Part shown: positions 36,859 to 48,279 of the stretch, in pieces
Numbering within the stretch: position 1 is the stretch's first letter
How the letters are laid out: every line of letters starts with the position of its first letter
Origin: Tenrec ecaudatus
Lineage: Eukaryota; Chordata; Mammalia; Afrosoricida; Tenrecidae
Length of the DNA stretch: 64,000 nt
NCBI RefSeq assembly: GCF_050624435.1
Contig: NC_134537.1
Location: 10,722,584 to 10,786,583, forward strand
Direction of reading: 5' to 3'
Notes under the pieces: generated by a model
What the model saw: the letters and a program-made list of their open reading frames with translations, nothing else
What the model was told of the DNA's origin: nothing
The model's database searches: none
Made by a program: the position numbers and the translations under genes

Positions 36859-37320
36859 GTGGCAGTTATATAATCTCCTGTCAACTTGAGTGAAGGGGTG
36901 TAATCTAGCCTGTCAATCAGGACGCAGCTTGATGACCTCATTTGGAGACATGGCGGAGGTAAATAGCTCCCTGGAGGCCAGACCCAGTCTCTCTGCCTTC
37001 CCTTTCCTGCTGATGAGACACTCAGAGAGCTGGAGGAGCTACTTAGAGACCACGCTGGCATTGAGATGCTTCCATTGCCACTGGATGCACAAGACCTTCT
37101 GGTCTGTGATCATCCTGCATTTGGCATCGATGCATATACTGCGTGAATTGAAAGAGGAATTTATGGATGAGTATCAGGCATATGGGCAAATACTGGATAT
37201 ACGGGCTTAATCTGGACTGGGATGGTTTCTCAAGATACAATGACTTTGATATAAAGTTCTTTCTTATACACATATGAGTGTCTCTGGATTTGTTTCTCTT
37301 GTCAACCTGGACTAACACAC
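36858..37320 (+). mobile_element. Family B repeat
   Basis: It runs from GTGGCAGTTATATAATCTCC to GTCAACCTGGACTAACACAC and directly follows an AfroSINE. Confidence 0.78.
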
Positions 37321-37324
37321 TTTA

Positions 37325-39685
37325 ACCAGTGTGCCACTAGGGCCACTTGAGTAAAGGGAGTCATTGGGAAATTCGGGGTCATGGGAGCACTCAGTGGGGA
37401 AGGGAGTGGTGGGACTGGAAGGAGTGTGAGCGGTGGGGACAGCAGTGGTTTTGAGGCCCGGCTATTCCAGTTGCTTCTCTCTCCACCCTCTCAGTCTTCC
37501 CCAAGCAAATACTCACACACCCACTCACTTTATTTTCATAAATGACTTTTACTTCTTTATCGTTTCTCTTGACAGTAATTCTTGGCAATGTGCATATAAC
37601 ATGAAGGCAAGCATAACTTTCATAGGCTCTATTGTCCTCATTATCTTAAACCATTAAAATATTTTCATTTATAAAAATTAATCTAAATATAAATATTGAC
37701 ACTTACGATCAAAATCACTTGATGACAAAATAATTCTTCTGGAGCTATAACATATGCTTATGGTTTTTAATAGTAAATTAAATCTTTGTACTTGGTTTGG
37801 CACAAGGAAACTTTTATAAAAATTCAAATGCCACAGAGCAGGCTTCTGTTTTTTTTTTGCAAGGCTTACACAGTACACATTTCTGTCAAAGGAAATGAAT
37901 ATTTTAACACTGTAACACAACAATAGTTGCTTTTCATGCCTCTTAAAGAAAATGTTCTATTTGGAACTCGAATCTTATGTGTTTCTCTGTATGTGTGTGT
38001 GTATTGTGTTTTAAAAATTCTGTTTTGTTTCTTTTGCTTTGAATCACACCAACAGAACAAAAAACCAAAGATGTCCTTGATTTCAACCGAGTCATTTCTG
38101 TTGGATAACACACACACAGCATCAGCAAGGAGCCTTAGTTGGGGACAAGCAGTCCCCTATCAGGGATGGATCATACACATGTATTTTGGCAGCAACTCAA
38201 GTTGGGAAATGTATGTAGCAGCGAAAGAACACAGAGGTCAAAAACAATGCGGGGCGATGCTTTATAACGATAATTAGCTTACAGGTGTGACTTTGGGCAC
38301 ATTCATTGTTCTGGTCCTCCATTTCCATATTTGGAACATGGGGGTACCTACTGAGTGGGACTGCTATAAGAATTCAAATGAAACCATTGCCTCCTCCAGA
38401 GCAGCACTCTGCCAAGGCAGGCACGCCATCCGTGTGCCTCCTACCCTTTGTCTTTGTTACACAGACTCTGAATATCTCACAGCAAGCACATGTTGTGACT
38501 GCCCGATGAACTGAGCCAAATTCCTGTTTCACTTGCTTTTGACACACACACACATTTTAAATAGTCATGCATTTGAAACAGATCTCGAATGGAGCGCTCC
38601 TGTCAACTCCCGAGTCCGTTCCACTCGCAGTTTGTCCTGGCTTTGTTCGGACCCATGCTAACCCTCAGACACTCCCATTTTCATGGCATTGACTGGTGTG
38701 CTGACCAGGCCGTGGGGAGTGGATTTTGGAGGACAATTTCTCATGTGGTTTTCCACGGTACAGACCCAGTCGCCTGGATCTCGTGGACATTTGGTGATGA
38801 CTAACGGGCACCATGCTGGTTTGGGACAGTGTCTTCATGGCGGACCAATATGGCGGCCTTTCTCAAGGTCCTGTCCCCTGCAGGATGGGGAAATTCTCAA
38901 GAACTCTCTGGAAAACTCCTAAGTTTTCAATGAGCTATTGTTTCAGGCAGACCTAGAGTCAGGGAGGAGATGGAGAGGGCAGCTTTTAGGCATGGCAAGT
39001 CAACTGTGTTCCTGCTTGTGGCCTGTGAGTGCCGAACAAAGGGAAGGGCTGGTAGTGTGGCAGGGAGTGAGGAGGCTGCTGAAGACTTCGCAAGTGAGAC
39101 GATCTGATCTGTAGTCTCACTACAGGGGCATTTTTAAAGAAAGCCTTTGTAAGCAAAGATGGTTGTGAGAGATTAGTAAGCCATGATGAGTGGGTAATCC
39201 CTCCCTCCATGAACCCCCACCCCCACCCCTCTGCCCAGCTCTCAACACTTTTCCTTTGGACAAATCACTGACACGTGATTCCCGTGGAATCAAGATTAGG
39301 ACAAAGAAAAGACCTTGAAGACAGCACACTGGAGCAAAGCAAACATGAAGACGATGCATCAGCTGTTGTTGGGAGACCAGCATCTTGGCTTTCTGTCCTG
39401 GATTCCCCTGGGAGCCGAAGGCAGACAGGGGGCGAGACCACAAGGCTGGGCAGCCATCTGGGTGAGGTATCAGGCCAGCCCTGTGCAAAGGTCCACTGTG
39501 GCCTCCCCAGACCTTCTCCTCAGGTAGCCATCCATACAGTATTCGATGGCTGTTGGGTCAAGGCACTGTCGTGTACGGCCGGAGGCAGTGGGTCACTGGC
39601 AGTGGAGTTTCATGGCACTAATTCGTCACAGCAGACTCCAGAGTGGGCTCCTGGGGGACATGGTAAGCACACTGTCATCAGCCAC
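37325..39685 (+). other. No gene seen
   Basis: Apart from one MIR at 38.3 kb, the stretch looks unique. It has A/T-rich (37.5-38.1 kb) and GC-rich (39.3-39.7 kb) parts. Confidence 0.5.
38280..38410 (-). mobile_element. MIR element
   Basis: GTGTGACTTTGGGCACATTC and CTCCATTTCCATATTTGGAA match MIR in reverse. Confidence 0.65.
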
Positions 39686-39689
39686 TTGG

Positions 39690-39895
39690 CAAAAGCGAAC
39701 CTAGCTGATTACAATGTGACTGCCTTTGGTTCGGCTGCCGACTTCAGGGCCAGCAGTTCAAAACCACCAGCTATTCCACGCGAGAAAGATGAGGCTTTCT
39801 AGTCCCATAGAGATTTACAGCCTTGGAGACTCAAAGGGGGCAGTTTTACCCTGTGCTGTGGAGTCACTATACATTGGAATTAACTCAAGTGTATC
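39690..39895 (+). mobile_element. AfroSINE
   Basis: It includes GGCCAGCAGTTCAAAACCAC, GCGAGAAAGATGAGGCTTTC and CACTATACATTGGAATTAAC. Confidence 0.82.
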
Positions 39896-40512
39896 TAAAA
39901 GAAATGTGTGATCATTGACCATTTATACAGTTCATGACCTTTAAGAAGGGATGCCATGTCCTTCAAGTACTTCTTAATGCATCTGAACTTTGTTCTGGGG
40001 CATGGCATAGGGGATTACTTGATTTCCCTCTCTACTGCTACCTCATGGCCCATTTTCCTAGTAGTTTAATAATCCAGACCTTCTGTACCAGTATATAATG
40101 TTTCATTTAAAAAGGCATATAGCACATTCTCATTTCTGCTTGTATCTATTTCTGATCTCCCTATTCTAATCTATTAACCTACTGTCAAGCAGCATTTATT
40201 TTCAAATAGGTCAGAAAAATCACTTTAATTTAACAAAATACTTTTAATCTCCACCCCTCCCCCTAGTTACTCTGATATGGATTGTATTGTTGTTGCTCAA
40301 AAGGAAATCTAACAGATTTGGATGAAAACCGAATCAAACTACAAGTTCATTTGGGAAGAAATCATTGATTGATATGCTTTATTAGTCAATATTTCAGGCT
40401 TGGGACCATGAGGGGAGGTTCTACCCTGACCTAGAAGGTCGCTTAATATGAGTCGCCCTTGACTCCACAGCCCAACCCCTCCCACCCACCCCAGTCATCC
40501 TAATATCAAAAA

Positions 40513-40715
40513 TGGAACCCTGGTGGCAGAGTAGAGAAGACATTGGGTTGCTAACCCCTAAGTCAGTGGTTCAAAACCACCAGCTGCTCAGTGGCACAAA
40601 GACAAGGTTTTCTGCTCTTGTAAAAATTTGCAGCCTTGGAAACCCACAGGGGCAGCTCTACCCTGCTCTATGGGGTTGCGATGAGTCCCACTCAACGTGG
40701 TGGCAAAGAGTTGGG
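40513..40715 (+). mobile_element. AfroSINE
   Basis: It starts GGAACCCTGGTGGCAGAGTA and includes AAACCCACAGGGGCAGCTCT and GTTGCGATGAGTCCCACTCA. Confidence 0.85.
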
Positions 40716-40719
40716 AGAG

Positions 40720-41745
40720 TTTATTTTGTTTTTTCTTTTAATATGAGAGAGAGGTAATCTCATAAAATCACCCAGCAATTTACTATTGAGTTGGGTAACT
40801 TATTATTTAACCGTGGAGTTTAATTTGCTAATAGTTTAGCTAGCATGTTCCATCTCTCTGGACAACCAATGTAACTTTCCTGTCCAGTGGTCTGGGTGCC
40901 TGTGTTTGTGAGTTGGCTTAGCATCACATCAGGGTTGGGTCATTGGGATTATCCCAGCTTCATGCCACAAAGATTCAGTTTTTGATTGATTGATTTTTTT
41001 GTGCGCTGGAAATGGCTAGATGACTTGAGAATTAGCTGTTCCTTAGAACAGAACCTTCTGTTCTGTCCAAATCGTTTTTTCCTTTATGGGCAATGTTTTC
41101 ATCTTGCGAGTGCTCTGTGGATTGGCTTGTCTCTTGACTTGGTGAAGTGAACATTAGAATGTGCAAGCCCACAGGCTGCTTAGAAAATGAAAATATCACG
41201 TACACACAATCAAGACCAACCTGATGCGCTCTATAAATCTATAAGACAGTAATGAATAGCATTGAGAAACCATTTCTTTCTGACCCCGCAGTCATATGCC
41301 AACGGGTACGTAGCCACATGCGGTGAGCTGGCCCTGTATTGGGCATTGCAAATACGGAACATTTCCATCCTTGCGGGAAGTTCTATGGAACACTGATGTT
41401 CCAGATTATTTGGGGCATTTCGGTCTCAGAGGGTGGTTTTAGGCTTTGGAGACTTTAATCCATTTTGCTAAAAGATCCACGGATGCTTGGCACAAAAATC
41501 ACTCTTCTGCAAAGGATAAAATTAGACAAACATCTCAGGGAAGGCTTCGGAGTAGTTAAGCTTTATCTCTGGTCTCCTGGGGCCGCCAGAGGCTGACGTG
41601 GGAGTTTCCATCCATCTCCCAAGGCATGGTAACAATTGTGGGGAGCTATTTCATCAGCAGCACGAAAGCCCTTTGCTCACTTTCTCTGACTGTTTCTTGT
41701 CTTGCATCCTTTTGTGTTTCAAAGTAACCTCCCTACCCCCACTCG
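40720..41745 (+). other. No gene seen
   Basis: Unique-looking DNA between an AfroSINE and the 41.8-kb pseudogene. Confidence 0.5.
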
Positions 41746-41756
41746 TACGTTTTTTT

Positions 41757-42386
41757 TATGGTTTGTTTGCATTTATTGAATAAATAGTGTCCGTTCTTTC
41801 CTTTTTAACTTTTCTGTGTTACTCAACTTTATCTTCTGATCGAGTCCATCCCTGGTCCCAGTGGATGATGTATCATTTTAGCTCTCTGCACCAATGGGCC
41901 AGAAGCGAGCAAGGTGATTGGCTTTGGAAGCCAGGGATCGGGGCTGACCAATGAGGATGAGGTTGCTGGAAAGAGACGGGGTGTCTGTAATGAACAGTGC
42001 ATGCCCACCATCACACCATTATCTGGGGCTTGTGTGCTTATGGCAACAGCAGTAGGTAAGTGCCGCACAACCGGCTGCAGAATACACTTGGCCCTGGCTT
42101 CAAACTTGTCATTCCAGGTGTTATCTGCCCTCCCTTAGCACAACTGGTATCGCTGAGGGAGACACCATGTCCTTCATCAAACATGTTCAACATGCTTGAT
42201 GGCAGCAGGGTATAGTCACCCGAGTCTGTACTCATGTTCTGCCATCTCTTTCTTGGCTGCATTTTGTGGCTGCTGCTGACGCTGTTCATAAACATAGTCA
42301 GGAGCATTGTACTCTCTTTCTTTTCAGATGCAGATGAAGAGCAGATGGACCAGGCGTTGACTCCAAGACATTGAAACTCCATTCAA
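41757..42386 (-). pseudogene. Unidentified processed retropseudogene
   Basis: The minus strand holds a coding-like, intron-free stretch in shifting frames. Readable pieces include APDYVYEQRQQQPQNAAKKE, SSMLNMFDEGHGVSLSDTS and DNTWNDKFEARAKCILQPVV, interrupted by stops. It is followed by an AT-rich end with AATAAA (reverse complement at 41,772-41,777) and a run of eight A (41,750-41,757). A 3' poly(A) signal plus tail without introns indicates a reverse-transcribed cDNA. I do not recognise the parent protein. The 5' side abuts a family A element at 42,387 and may continue beyond it past 42,964. Confidence 0.55.
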
Positions 42387-42951
42387 GGGGAGGAGATGAG
42401 CCAGTCAGGGTGCAGTATAGCACCGATGAAACATACAACTTTCCTCTAGTTCTTTAATGTTTCCTCCCCCCCACTATCATGATCCCAATTCTACCTTACA
42501 AACCTGGCTAGACCAGAGGATGTACACTGGTGCAGATAGGAACTGGAAACACAGGGAATCCAGGACAAATGAATTCCTCAAGACCAGTGGTGAGAGTGGC
42601 GATACCAGGAGGGTGGAGGGAAGGTGGGGTAGAAAGGGGGAACTGATTACAAGGATGTACATATAACCCCCTCTCTGGGGGAGAGACAACAGAAACGTGG
42701 GTGAAGGGAAACATTGGTCAGTGTAAGACTTGACAAAATAATAATAATTTATAAATTATCAAGGGTTCGTGAGAGAGAGGGGCCAGGGAGGGAGGGGAAA
42801 AATGAGGAGCTGATATCAAGGGCTCAAGCAGAAAGCAAATGTTTTGAGAATGATGGTGGCAACAAATGTACAAATGTGTTTGACACAATGGATGATTGTA
42901 TGGATTGTGATAAGAGTTGTACAAAGCCCCAATAAAATGATTTTAAAATAC
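42387..42951 (+). mobile_element. Family A repeat beside the 41.8-kb pseudogene
   Basis: It is flanked by AAACTCCATTCAA (42,374-42,386) and AAACTCCATGCAA (42,952-42,964), a 13-bp duplication with one mismatch. It ends AATAAAATGATTTTAAAAT. Confidence 0.88.
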
Positions 42952-43107
42952 AAACTCCATGCAAAAATCAGTTAATAAGAAGCAGAAAATCAATGAAATT
43001 GCTGAGAAGTCTTATTTTCCCTATAAAAATAAAACTTCCTCATTAATTAAATCAAGAGAAATGAAAATTAAGTTATAGTCAAGATGTAATGTGTTGATTT
43101 GCATAGA

Positions 43108-43308
43108 ATGTGACGTAGAAAACCTATCAGCATCAAGCGATCCCAACCCACACTCTCAGACAGCAAAGTCAATGGCCCCACGGGGTTTCCAAGGCCAGCG
43201 TCTTTAGGGAAGCAGACCAATGGGTCTTCCTCTTGAGGAGCAGCTGGTGGATTTGAGCTGCCCACCTTTGGGATGAGACCTTTAGCCACTACACCGCCAA
43301 GGTCCTTA
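43108..43308 (-). mobile_element. AfroSINE downstream of MYRIP coding region
   Basis: GTGGATTTGAGCTGCCCACC and CACTACACCGCCAAGGTCC on the plus strand mark the head. It is sense to MYRIP and may lie in its 3' untranslated region or just past it. Confidence 0.8.
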
Positions 43309-43510
43309 ATGTAATGTATCACTATGCTAACTAAGCAACAGTTGCTCATAAACACGACATCAGAGGGAGCGGGAATATGGACTGAAACAGAACACTCACT
43401 CTCTTACCCAACCTGGTCTTACACGCCTATGTACCAATTTAAATTTCCCTCGGACCAAAGCCAGTTTCTACAAGGCAGCAAAGATGTGGCTTAGGTGATG
43501 GAGTCATACA

Positions 43511-43600
43511 TCACTGAGGCTGGTGCTGGTAGGTGGGAGACCAGTTACCTCTTTTAGAAGCCCTCCCACCTGCAATCCAGCAGAGGCTTCTTGGGTTCTG
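43511..43600 (-). CDS. MYRIP: Candidate MYRIP terminal coding exon
   Basis: About 90 bp past the 43,688 donor, the minus strand has a strong acceptor (TTCTGCATCTTCCCCAG) followed by a phase-0 frame of 29 codons from QNPRSLCW to YQHQPQ and a TGA at 43,511-43,513. A second AG three bases later makes a NAGNAG acceptor. The predicted tail does not resemble the short ESAVMY-type end I associate with human MYRIP. Either this lineage has a changed C-terminus, the real last exon is elsewhere in the lower 43 kb, or my memory of the human end is imperfect. No clear AATAAA follows closely on the minus strand. Confidence 0.35.
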   Translation of the reverse strand, partial: QNPRSLCWIAGGRASKRGNWSPTYQHQPQ

Positions 43601-43687
43601 CTGGGGAAGATGCAGAAGGAAGGGTTACCCCCTGGAGCTACAGGAAGACGGTGGGAGCGAGGTTCCTAAGGCAGAGAAGCGGCTTAC

Positions 43688-43806
43688 CACCAGGTCCATG
43701 GTGGCGTTGTCCCTTTCCTTAGTCCTGCTGGTTGAGGAGTCTTGGAGAATGAAGTTGCGGTTGAATGTTTTCAGGGTGGCCATGGAAGGTACCTCGGGTT
43801 TTTCGG
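43688..43806 (-). CDS. MYRIP: MYRIP penultimate exon (KTFNRNFILQ segment)
   Basis: This 119-bp exon starts with CC, completing the Ala codon left by the 61-bp exon, then encodes 39 codons: EKPEVPSMATLKTFNRNFIL, then QDSSTSRTKERDNATMDLV. The acceptor CTTTTTAG|CC has a good pyrimidine tract; the donor is GTG|GTAAGC. The core KTFNxNFILQxSSTxRTKER is a strong match to MYRIP near its C-terminus. Differences from the human protein as I recall it are concentrated before and after this core. The 2.2-kb intron between this exon and the one at 45,980 holds an RTE fragment and an AfroSINE. Phase compatibility across all four exons supports a functional gene rather than a pseudogene. Confidence 0.9.
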
Positions 43807-44338
43807 CTAAAAAGGAGAGAAATAGGAGTGAGCGCCCCTCAAAAGCCAGGCTGACTGTTGAGGAGCAGAGACCTCAGCGGGTTGCTGACATTTATTTTGT
43901 TCTAGACCTTTTTTGTCTGACTGTGACTGTGGAATCTTTTCATCTTACCCCCTACATTGATGATGGCCAAGTCAGTCAAGGCAGTAGTGGCAGCTGTCCT
44001 GGGGAAGCAGGTCATTCACAGGGCACCTCATAGCATCCATAAATTCATATTTGCCAACCTGAAGGTCTCTAACAACCCAAGAGCCAAACCTGATCTGATG
44101 AAAAACACCTGGTCTAAAACAGACTGTGGTCATGGAATGTCCTTGTGTTGGTGAGAATGAACACTGTTTGTTTGTTTTTTTCTGTAGGGTTATTCACGTT
44201 TCATGATCAAATGCTGCCTGTTATGGATTGAACTGTATCTCTCCCCCACCCCCCAAATAAATTTTGAGATCCTAACTGCTATACCTAAGCCCATCTGGAA
44301 AAGGGGAAGCCCATTTGGAGTAGGGTAGGCTTGTTAAT

Positions 44339-44815
44339 ATTGGTAGGCACCACTGAGTCAGTCCTGACTCAAGGACCTCACACACAATAGAACAAAACAC
44401 TGCCTGGTCCTGTGCCATCCCCACAACTGTTGCTATGTTTGACCACTTTCTTGCAGCTACTGTGTCCACCTACCTCATTGAGGCCCTGGCTTTTGTTGTT
44501 GACCTTCTAGTTGACCAAGAAAGATCTCCTTCTCCGGGACTGCTCTCTACTGATAGCATGCTCAAGGATGTGTCTTGGCTTCTAAGAAGCGTTCTAGCTG
44601 TCTTTTTTTTTTTTAAGGTAAGTTCATTCTTTTAACAGCCTGTGGTATATTCAATACTTTCCACCAGTACTATAAATAGAAGGCAACAATTCCTCTCCAG
44701 TCTCCCTTACTCAATGTCCCGCCTTCACGTGCATAGAAGGCAACTGAAAACACCATCATTTGTGTCAGGCCCAGCTTAGTCCTCAAAATGATATCTTTGC
44801 TGATGTCATTAGGGC
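44339..44815 (-). mobile_element. RTE LINE 3' fragment in MYRIP intron
   Basis: It contains the RTE 3' terminus (GGCACCACTGAGTCAGTCCT on the plus strand) and the region upstream of it on the minus strand. It shares the gene's orientation and lies between the MYRIP exons at 43.7 and 46.0 kb. Confidence 0.75.
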
Positions 44816-45014
44816 CCTATCCATGAAAGAGTGGCTTGAAGGAGCAAATCGGGTACAGAAGCAAGCATGTACAAAAGGAGGAAGATCAATGGCATGTGGA
44901 GCTCTCTTAAGGAACTCTGAGAAGGCTAGAGAAGCCAAGAAGGAGGCTTCTCCCAAGAGCGGACACAGAGAAAGCATTCCCCTAGAGCTAGTTCCCTGAA
45001 TTCAGCTTTCTCAA

Positions 45015-45205
45015 AGGAGCTCAGGTGGTCTAGTGGGTTATATGTTGAGCTACAAACCACAAGGTCAGCAGTTCAAAACCACCAGCCATTCTAAGGGAGG
45101 AAGGTGAGGCTTTGTACTCACATGAAGAGGTCACAGTCTCAGCAATCTCCAGGAGGAGCTCTAACCTGTCCTATAGGATTGCTATGAATCAGAATTGGCT
45201 ACTCA
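45015..45205 (+). mobile_element. AfroSINE in MYRIP intron
   Basis: It includes AAGGTCAGCAGTTCAAAACC and CTATGAATCAGAATTGGCTA. It is antisense to MYRIP. Confidence 0.83.
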
Positions 45206-45979
45206 GAATATGAAATATATTTTAACTCTATAGGACTTTGTGGAATATAAAGGAAGCATCCAATGAAGGGCACCTTGGAGATCCAGCACTCCGCTTTCTG
45301 ACTTTTTATTGCTTCAGTCTGTAAATCCAGATGACTAGGTCATTCTGCCTCAACCCATGGCTTCAGAATCTAGGGCAATTGTTGAGAACATCCCGCGGGT
45401 ATGGGAAGCAAGGCTGGCACGGCTAGCTTCCCTTCTGGGTTAGATCCTGGCGGATGCTTTCAATGCTCCGCTCACACGTCCGTGGCATTCATCATTCCAG
45501 TCGCCGACGGCAAACACTCGCACTCTGTCCCAGGCTTCCCGTGGGCCAAGCATGGGAACAGGTCAGGGAAGCAGAGTATTAGTGACTCTGGGAATAACCT
45601 TCGGCCAAGGATTGATAAAACCTGATGCATAAATACTTCCGCTCCCTACCCTGGGGGCAGGAACATTGGCGGTGTGGCCAACACTGCCTCCCAGAGGGCT
45701 CCAGTGGTATTCAGTCAGGCTGCCCACAGGAGAAGCATCAGATTCAAGGACCTCCCATTAGCTGAGCTCCCCTTTTGGAATCCCCTCTCTCCCTCAAGCG
45801 TGTGCCCCGAAACCACCTGTCCCAGGGCGTGTTTCTGGAGACCAGAATCTCAGACAGACTCCCTCTAATAGGCATTCCGGGTGAGGACTTCCTCCAGGAG
45901 CAGGGCGTCCAGCTCTGACCTCTGGGCTTACTCAAGCCACTGCCGCCCGGAAGAGCGCTTGGTTTTCATCTCCACGCAC

Positions 45980-46040
45980 CTGTCGTTGGCGGCGCCGGCA
46001 GCTTCCTCCTCTGCTGCCGGGATGTATCGATGGTGTGTAC
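45980..46040 (-). CDS. MYRIP: MYRIP short exon (TIDTSRQQRRK segment)
   Basis: This 61-bp exon encodes VHTIDTSRQQRRKLPAPPTT plus the first base of the next codon. The acceptor is CCGTAG|GTA and the donor ACAG|GTGCGT. No ATG-initiated reading frame covers it, so it is easily missed. TIDTSRQQRRKLPAPP is a near-exact match to the C-terminal region of MYRIP as I know it, where the residues after LPAPP are VKA rather than TTA. The exon ends in phase 1 and the next exon supplies CC to complete an Ala codon. Only 98 bp separate it from the preceding exon, so the two form a compact pair in a GC-rich island of an otherwise repeat-filled region. Confidence 0.92.
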
Positions 46041-46138
46041 CTACGGACAGAACACAGCGGCCCAAAGGCTGTTTGTCTTCCCAAACGTGCAGGTCGCACG
46101 CTCTGTCCTCCGAGGGGGTGAGGGACTAGCTACCGCAC

Positions 46139-46243
46139 CTGGTTCCTCTGCTTCTGATCCCGTTTGCGTGTGAGCCGCACACAGGGCGCGATGTTCAGTC
46201 CGGCCACGGTCAGGGCTGCGATCCGGCTCTCGATGTCGGAAAT
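46139..46243 (-). CDS. MYRIP: MYRIP internal exon (SDIES / basic segment)
   Basis: This 105-bp exon encodes exactly 35 codons in phase 0, from ISDIESRIAALTVAGLNIAP through CVRLTRKRDQKQRNQ. The acceptor is TTAAG|ATT with a modest pyrimidine tract, and the donor is CAG|GTGCGG. The motif SDIESRIAAL is shared by MYRIP and melanophilin at the end of the C-terminal coiled-coil; the following CVRLTRKRDQKQR basic stretch fits MYRIP and not melanophilin, which continues with a different KPSGKPRRKS-type sequence. Third codon positions are GC-rich compared with the surrounding intron, as expected for a constrained exon. It lies between the coiled-coil exon at 49.5 kb and a 61-bp exon about 100 bp downstream. 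Confidence 0.93.
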
Positions 46244-46261
46244 CTTAATCCAGCGGGAAGG

Positions 46262-46322
46262 CACGGTCGGGGGGTGGGTGGGGTGGGAGGGATGACGGGC
46301 GTGGGGTGGGGGATGGGGTTGG
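46262..46322 (+). repeat. G-rich tract beside a MYRIP exon
   Basis: Runs such as GGGGGGTGGGTGGGGTGGG lie 20-80 bp upstream of the exon start at 46,243 in the gene's direction. On the sense strand it is C-rich and forms part of the extended pyrimidine region before the weak acceptor. Confidence 0.7.
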
Positions 46323-46861
46323 AATCAGAAGGGGAGAATCTTCATTAAAAGGATGCACACATCTAGAAGAGCAGAGGCTTCGGGGCATACCCGCCGTCCC
46401 TTCATCCCTTCTCTAGCTGTCATGAGGACGTGGAGGCAGGGGTGCCCACCTGGCTGCTAATGACGGACAGAGAACTTAGTCTGCAACCTTTCTTGGGGGC
46501 CTGTGCCATACGCCGGCCTGTCCAACGCCCAACGCCCTGGCGTTCTTTGCCAAGGTGCTGTTTGGGCATCCGGCCAGAGCACACCTGCTGATACACGTGG
46601 GTCCATGCATCATGGGGGTTTGGGCCCAGGTCATTTGGCTCAGCATGGAGTGGGGCAGGGCATGGCTTTCATAAGAGCTTATGCCAGGAATGAGCCAACA
46701 GAACACATATGCCCTACCTCCTGCTTCCCTGGGTCCTGGGACTCCAAACCACAGTATGGAAAAACCAAGCCCCTACTACGGGAGCGGGCAGGTGGATGTC
46801 TTTTCTAGCCTTCCCCCACAATGGGCTCCTGCTATTGTGTTCCGAGACCTGCTTTGAACAA

Positions 46862-47035
46862 AAAGACCCTTGGGAGCACTTGGGTTAGACTGCTGGGTTG
46901 GTGGTTTGAACCCACCAGCGGCTTTGCAGGAGAAAGATGAGGCTGTCTGCTCTGGCAATGAGTCACAGACTCGGGAATGCAATGAAGGATTTCCTATGAG
47001 TCGGCAGCAGCTCCATGGCAGGGGTTTCCCTTGCA
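46862..47035 (+). mobile_element. AfroSINE in MYRIP intron
   Basis: It includes TTGGTGGTTTGAACCCACCA, GCAGGAGAAAGATGAGGCTG and CTATGAGTCGGCAGCAGC. Confidence 0.75.
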
Positions 47036-47039
47036 TGAA

Positions 47040-48275
47040 GGCTGCTGGGACAGGGGACATAGGGGATGTGGAGAGAAGGCAGTGGAAGGGTCATTAGCGA
47101 GGGAAGATGAACCCCACTCTCCATTGAGGGGTGACAGTCTTGGTCAGAAACGGAGGAGGGGTAGTTGAAGGTGACATCTGGGGCAGGGGAGAAAGGGGGC
47201 AGGCGGAAGCTCTTGGCAGCTGACACCTAGAAGGGGTCCCCAGCCCTCCCTGCCCCTGCCCCTCCTGGCCCCCCAAGATACTTTGCTGTTCTTAACTCCT
47301 CAAGCTCCACACAGAGAGCAGCATCCTATGCTTTACCGACCAGTGACTTGCACAGTCCCCTGAGAAAGGGTTCAGGCGAAGCCATTGCCCGCTATTAGCA
47401 ACTGCGGGGGCCCAGCACCCCACAGTCTTTCCTGGGGGCAGTTACAGTGGAGGGTCTTGCTCAGTGGGCCCCGGGAGACAGGCCAATGAGAAGTAAACTG
47501 CTGATCTATTGGACAGACACTGCAAGAAGACATTTGCATCCCTAGGGCAAGGACCCGAAGGAGGATTGGAGACGACAGGAGACAGGCTGATGTGGCCCAT
47601 CCTTTGATCTATGCATGCCTGAACGTGCCTCCTTGCCCCTCAGGCTGCGTGCTACGTGACCTGCTGGAAGTTGAGAGGGACTGCTTTAGCCCGGGCGCCT
47701 GGGAATCAAAGCAAAATGATCAAACGTAGACCTGCCCATCTGCTCTGATAAAGAACCCTGTCTGCAGAAGAACAGCTTTTCCTGGTTGTCAGACAGGCTC
47801 TCCCCTGGATGGCCCAGATGGCATCCTGCCTGAAAGGTAGCCCCCAAGTGCATAGCACTCCTGGGTCCTGGCTGAATCCAAGACCACAATTTAGTGTACC
47901 TACCCTCCTCAGTGAGAGCGCCCCCCCCCCCCGCATTCCAACCCCAAAAGAAAGAAAACTGCTGCCTGTGCTGTATTTTGAGTGAGGTTAATTGGATGAG
48001 AACAGACAGCAGAGCTGGGGAGTGTCCGTGCTGGTCAAGGTCCCCACACTGAGGCCCTGCCCCAAAGCTGAGATGCAGGGTTGACAACCTCTCATGAAAA
48101 TTAGGTTGTCATATCAAGGGGAGAGCTTGCAATGGCCGAGTCTGTTGTTAATTCTGAATGCCCAGTCAGAGGCTCCGAAGATCCACAGAAACAGCACACA
48201 TGTGTCTTCAGAAAGTTTTAGGGGGAACTTTCTGAGAACAGCAAGCGGTTCTGGAATAAGCCATCTCTGAAGGAC
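47040..48275 (-). other. MYRIP intron, no exon seen
   Basis: Lies between the 46.2- and 49.6-kb exons, which join in phase 0, so no exon is required here. A C-run at 47,922-47,933 is the only notable feature. Confidence 0.6.
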
Positions 48276-48279
48276 CTCT

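Noticed and set aside
43533..44033. 166-codon plus-strand frame over the MYRIP exon
   Set aside because: It is the antisense shadow of the real minus-strand exon at 43,688-43,806.
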